Shown here: in pieces, positions 5,956-8,031 of the stretch
Layout of the letters: every line of letters begins with the position of its first letter
Numbering within the stretch: the first letter of the stretch is position 1
Assembly: GCA_007127495.1 (NCBI GenBank)
Contig: SKZG01000062.1
Coordinates: 1 to 8,031 of the forward strand
DNA length: 8,031 nucleotides
DNA from: Planctomycetales bacterium
Lineage (GTDB): Bacteria > Planctomycetota > Planctomycetia > Pirellulales > Thermoguttaceae
Reading direction: 5' to 3'
Program-made: the position numbers and the translations under genes
The notes under the pieces: model-generated
Database searches by the model: none
Told to the model about the DNA's origin: nothing
Seen by the model: the letters and a program-made list of their open reading frames with translations, nothing else

Positions 5956-6468
5956 CTACTTGGGCGCCGGCTTGCTCTCTTGGCCGATCGTCTTCTGACC
6001 GCGCACCATGGCAATGCGTCCGGTGCGGGCCAGTTCGATAATTCCGAAGGGCCGCATCATCTCGATAAACGCCTCGATCTTGCGCTCCTGGCCGGATATT
6101 TCAATCATGACCATCTCCGGAGCGACGTCGACAATACGCCCGCGAAAGATCTCGATGAGTTCGCGAACCTCGCTGCGTTTTCCGGGCGGCGCGGCCACCT
6201 TCAGGAGCATCAGGTCGCGCTCCACGTGGTCCTGCGAGCTGATATCGTCCACCTGAACCACGGTGACGACCTTCTCTAACTGTTTGCGGACCTGTTCCAA
6301 CACGCGGTCGTCGCCGACCACCACGAACGTCATGCGCGAGAGCTGGGCATCCTCGGTTTCGCCGACCGCCAAACTTTCGATATTGTAGCCGCGCGAGGCC
6401 AACATGCCGGCAATGTGTGAGAGCACGCCGGGCACGTTGTGTACTAGGGCTGAAAGGACATGACGCAT
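5956..6468 (-). CDS. ilvN: Acetolactate synthase small (regulatory) subunit
   Basis: This 170-residue protein aligns along its whole length with E. coli IlvH. Residues 1-75 form the ACT domain ([20 protein letters not shown] at 10-29, then [12 protein letters not shown] at 43-54). Residues about 80-155 form the second domain ([10 protein letters not shown] at 81-90, [13 protein letters not shown] at 106-118). It activates the catalytic subunit IlvB and makes it sensitive to valine. The residues corresponding to the E. coli valine site (N11, G14, N29) are kept, so feedback inhibition is likely. The start is the ATG at 6468, with AGGAG 6 nt upstream. ilvB does not precede it; instead a 100-bp palindromic element lies 29 bp before the start codon, and a protease gene lies beyond that. 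ilvC follows 74 bp later, probably co-transcribed. Confidence 0.95.
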   Translation of the reverse strand: MRHVLSALVHNVPGVLSHIAGMLASRGYNIESLAVGETEDAQLSRMTFVVVGDDRVLEQVRKQLEKVVTVVQVDDISSQDHVERDLMLLKVAAPPGKRSEVRELIEIFRGRIVDVAPEMVMIEISGQERKIEAFIEMMRPFGIIELARTGRIAMVRGQKTIGQESKPAPK

Positions 6469-6474
6469 AACACG

Positions 6475-6479
6475 CTCCT
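6475..6479 (-). promoter_or_regulatory. Ribosome binding site of ilvN
   Basis: AGGAG on the minus strand lies 6 nt before the ATG at 6468. It is 18 bp from the edge of the palindromic element, so the insertion left it intact. Confidence 0.75.
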
Positions 6480-6488
6480 GAAATACGC

Positions 6489-6497
6489 GAAACGGCC
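6489..6497 (+). repeat. Target-site duplication of element copy 2, left side
   Basis: GAAACGGCC at 6489-6497 recurs at 6597-6605, on either side of the element. The match extends two further bases (GC) outward on this side if overlap with the element end is allowed. Confidence 0.6.
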
Positions 6498-6597
6498 GGC
6501 TTTTCCGTTTCTAAGTGCAGGCCGCTTCATTGTAGTAGGCACACGCCGTGTGCCGTGCCGAAAACAAGGGCTGTCTGCACTTAGAAACGGAAGAGCG
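6498..6597 (+). mobile_element. 100-bp palindromic MITE-like element, copy 2
   Basis: The inverted arms are 6499-6520 and 6575-6596, 22 bp with a single G-T pair. The central 26 bp (6531-6556) are identical to the reverse complement of 4781-4806 and include the GGCACAC/GTGTGCC hairpin. It is flanked by GAAACGGCC on both sides. Where copy 1 has a G-C pair in the stem, this copy has A-T at both partner positions. It lies in the short interval between the protease stop and ilvN, 29 bp from the ilvN start codon. Confidence 0.8.
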
Positions 6598-6605
6598 AAA
6601 CGGCC
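6597..6605 (+). repeat. Target-site duplication of element copy 2, right side
   Basis: This is the second copy of GAAACGGCC. Its first base may belong either to the duplication or to the last base of the element. Confidence 0.6.
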
Positions 6606-6651
6606 TATTGTACCGTCGGGCACGCCCGCGACAAGGGGGGCGGCTCGGCGC

Positions 6652-7878
6652 TCACACCTCCACTACCCGCCCCAGAAGCCACACGCCGTGAAATACCAGT
6701 GCGAGGATCCCGATCGCCGCAAGGATCGTCCGGAGCTGATCGGAGCGGCTGGGCAAGGGCGCGATTGAATCGGCCCTCGGCGGCTCGGGGCGCGCGGAGG
6801 CAGGATCGACCGCGGCGGCCCAAGGCTCCACCACGCGGCCCTGGGAAGCATGGTCTACAGATGGGTATGAGTCCCCCTGTTCCGGGCTTACCCGACCAGG
6901 TTGGGCGCGCTGACCGCCGTGCGGGCCGGGCACCGCCGCCACCACACCCGGCTCGGAAGCAACCGCCGGCGGGAGAACCTGGGGGCGGGGAGCCCGTGCC
7001 GCCGGGAAACTTTCGGCTGCCTGGGACCGCCTCCCAATCGCGGCGACGGCATCGGAAGACCGCGCCGCCGGCTCGGGGGGTGTAGCAGGCGTGCCGCCGA
7101 CAACGTCTGGGCCGATCACCGGCCGGACGCCGTGTATCGCGGCCGCCGGCGGTTCGAGCTGGGGGCGGCCGGCGATCATGGTGTCGCCGGCGGGGGTCTG
7201 GTAGAAGTCGTTCCATAACGGGCCGAGGAACTGCCGCACGCGGCCGCTGTGGCTGCCCGTGGTCCGCCCAAACGCTGAACCGAACAGTACTCCGGCCAAC
7301 TCGCCCCGGTCGTTGAAGATCGGGCCGCCCGAGTCGCCCTGACGTGCCGAGGCGGCCAACTCGACCAACTCGAACGGATGGCGCCTGCCCGGCGAAAGGT
7401 ATTGCGTACATTGGCCGGTGGCGACCCGATATTGCCCTTGGCCATAGCCGGCAATGGCCAGCATTTCACCGGGTCGCGGAGGGGTTTCCGCCAGCGGAAT
7501 CGGACTGGCGCGGGGCCGCCAGATGACCAGTGCGGCCAAATCCCAATCGCGGTCGACCCGGGCAATGGTGGCGGCCGATTGGAAGCCGTCGGGGAACACC
7601 ACCGTTGGGGGCGCCGCCGCGTCACGCACCACGTGCCAATTCGTCAGCACCAGCCCGTGCGATGCGGTAACCGCCACCAGGGCGCCCGAACCGTGCGATC
7701 GGCCCGCTCGGTCCTGCACAATCACTCGGACGACGGCCGGATGGAGGCGCGTTTGCGCGAAGACGGGCGAGCCATGAAACGCCAACACCCCAAGAAAGAT
7801 GGTCACCGTCAGCCCGGCGCGTCGGCTTCCCGGTGCAGGCCGCGACGATATGGCAGGCTGGGGCCGCGCGCCGGCCAT
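6652..7878 (-). CDS. Secreted trypsin/HtrA-like serine protease with C-terminal membrane anchor
   Basis: With the ATG at 7878 the protein has 408 residues. Residues 20-42 (RRAGLTVTIFLG, then SPVFAQ) look like a signal peptide. Residues about 46-230 form a trypsin-like domain with a complete triad: H82 (LTNWHVV), D113 (DWDLAAL) and S183 (RQGDSGGPIF). Residues about 240-376 are a proline/alanine-rich linker of low complexity. Residues about 383-403 (TILAAIGILALVFHGVWLLG) are a hydrophobic helix near the C terminus. It should act outside the cytoplasmic membrane, held by the tail; no PDZ domain is seen. The substrate is unknown. I prefer the start at 7878: AAAGGG lies 10 nt upstream, the signal peptide follows at once, and third-position GC falls in the codons before it. 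ATGs at 7920 or 8010 are possible. Confidence 0.82.
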   Translation of the reverse strand: MAGARPQPAISSRPAPGSRRAGLTVTIFLGVLAFHGSPVFAQTRLHPAVVRVIVQDRAGRSHGSGALVAVTASHGLVLTNWHVVRDAAAPPTVVFPDGFQSAATIARVDRDWDLAALVIWRPRASPIPLAETPPRPGEMLAIAGYGQGQYRVATGQCTQYLSPGRRHPFELVELAASARQGDSGGPIFNDRGELAGVLFGSAFGRTTGSHSGRVRQFLGPLWNDFYQTPAGDTMIAGRPQLEPPAAAIHGVRPVIGPDVVGGTPATPPEPAARSSDAVAAIGRRSQAAESFPAARAPRPQVLPPAVASEPGVVAAVPGPHGGQRAQPGRVSPEQGDSYPSVDHASQGRVVEPWAAAVDPASARPEPPRADSIAPLPSRSDQLRTILAAIGILALVFHGVWLLGRVVEV

Positions 7879-8031
7879 GCCGGAAAAGCCCTTTGGACCA
7901 CGAAACGGAAGCGCCCGCATACACGACCGTGGGTGGACACACTCGGAAGAGGTCAAAGGGGGTGGGACCTCTCGATTCCGAGGTGGATTGTTGCACGGAA
8001 ACATAGGCATTATCGGAAAGCCGCCACCCCC
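7879..8031. other. Upstream region of the protease gene
   Basis: The frame stays open to an ATG at 8010, but codon use there is unlike the gene and no ribosome site precedes it, so I treat most of it as non-coding. AAAGGG at 7889-7894 (minus strand) may be the ribosome site for the start at 7878. No clear promoter is visible before the window ends. Confidence 0.4.

Noticed and set aside
5942..5957. Small hairpin AGGCC/GGCCT at the ilvN stop codon as an attenuator or terminator
   Set aside because: The stem is only 5 bp, has no T-run and overlaps the stop codon, so it is too weak to support.
7879..8010. 44 extra N-terminal residues of the protease, from the ATG at 8010
   Set aside because: There is no ribosome site, third-position GC is lower, and the signal peptide would be buried far from the N terminus; the start at 7878 is more plausible though not certain.

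Overview
The window is GC-rich bacterial DNA with almost every gene on the minus strand. The organism is most likely a planctomycete of the Pirellulales type. I infer this from three things: a XylR-like regulator with a LacI-type sensor domain and AraC-type helix-turn-helix, a UroD-like methyltransferase-fold protein next to it, and many short palindromic or tandem repeats between genes. The assignment rests on general resemblance; no database search was possible.

Layout. Positions 1-143 (plus strand) hold the truncated end of a VapC-like PIN-domain toxin gene, followed by a second possible PIN remnant near 174-239. Positions 240-1034 have no gene but contain a dense mosaic of repeats: 7- and 9-bp tandem runs, a duplicated 28-mer, a duplicated 29-mer, a 47-mer present twice plus a decayed third copy, and a perfect hairpin. 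Positions 1035-3352 are a probable two-gene minus-strand operon: first a UroD/MtaA-like protein (GTG start at 3352), then the XylR-like regulator. Positions 3353-3819 have no gene and carry five copies of a 31-bp tandem repeat in what would be the operon's promoter or leader. Positions 3820-4725 encode a radical SAM enzyme. Positions 4874-6468 are ilvN-ilvC (acetolactate synthase regulatory subunit and ketol-acid reductoisomerase), two steps of valine/leucine/isoleucine synthesis; ilvB is not in the window. Positions 6652-7878 encode a secreted, C-terminally anchored trypsin/HtrA-like serine protease.

The most notable find is a pair of 100-bp palindromic elements in opposite orientation, bracketing ilvN-ilvC (4740-4839 and 6498-6597). 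They are 85% identical without gaps. Each is flanked by its own different 8-9 bp direct repeat, as expected of target-site duplications, and the ends (GGCTCTTCCG) resemble those of ISL3-family insertion sequences. They look like a small non-autonomous transposable element. One copy lies 29 bp from the ilvN start codon, so it may separate ilvN from its original promoter or act as a leader structure. A second point of interest is the ilvC cofactor loop, where a glutamate appears and the usual phosphate-binding arginine is missing, suggesting possible NADH use.
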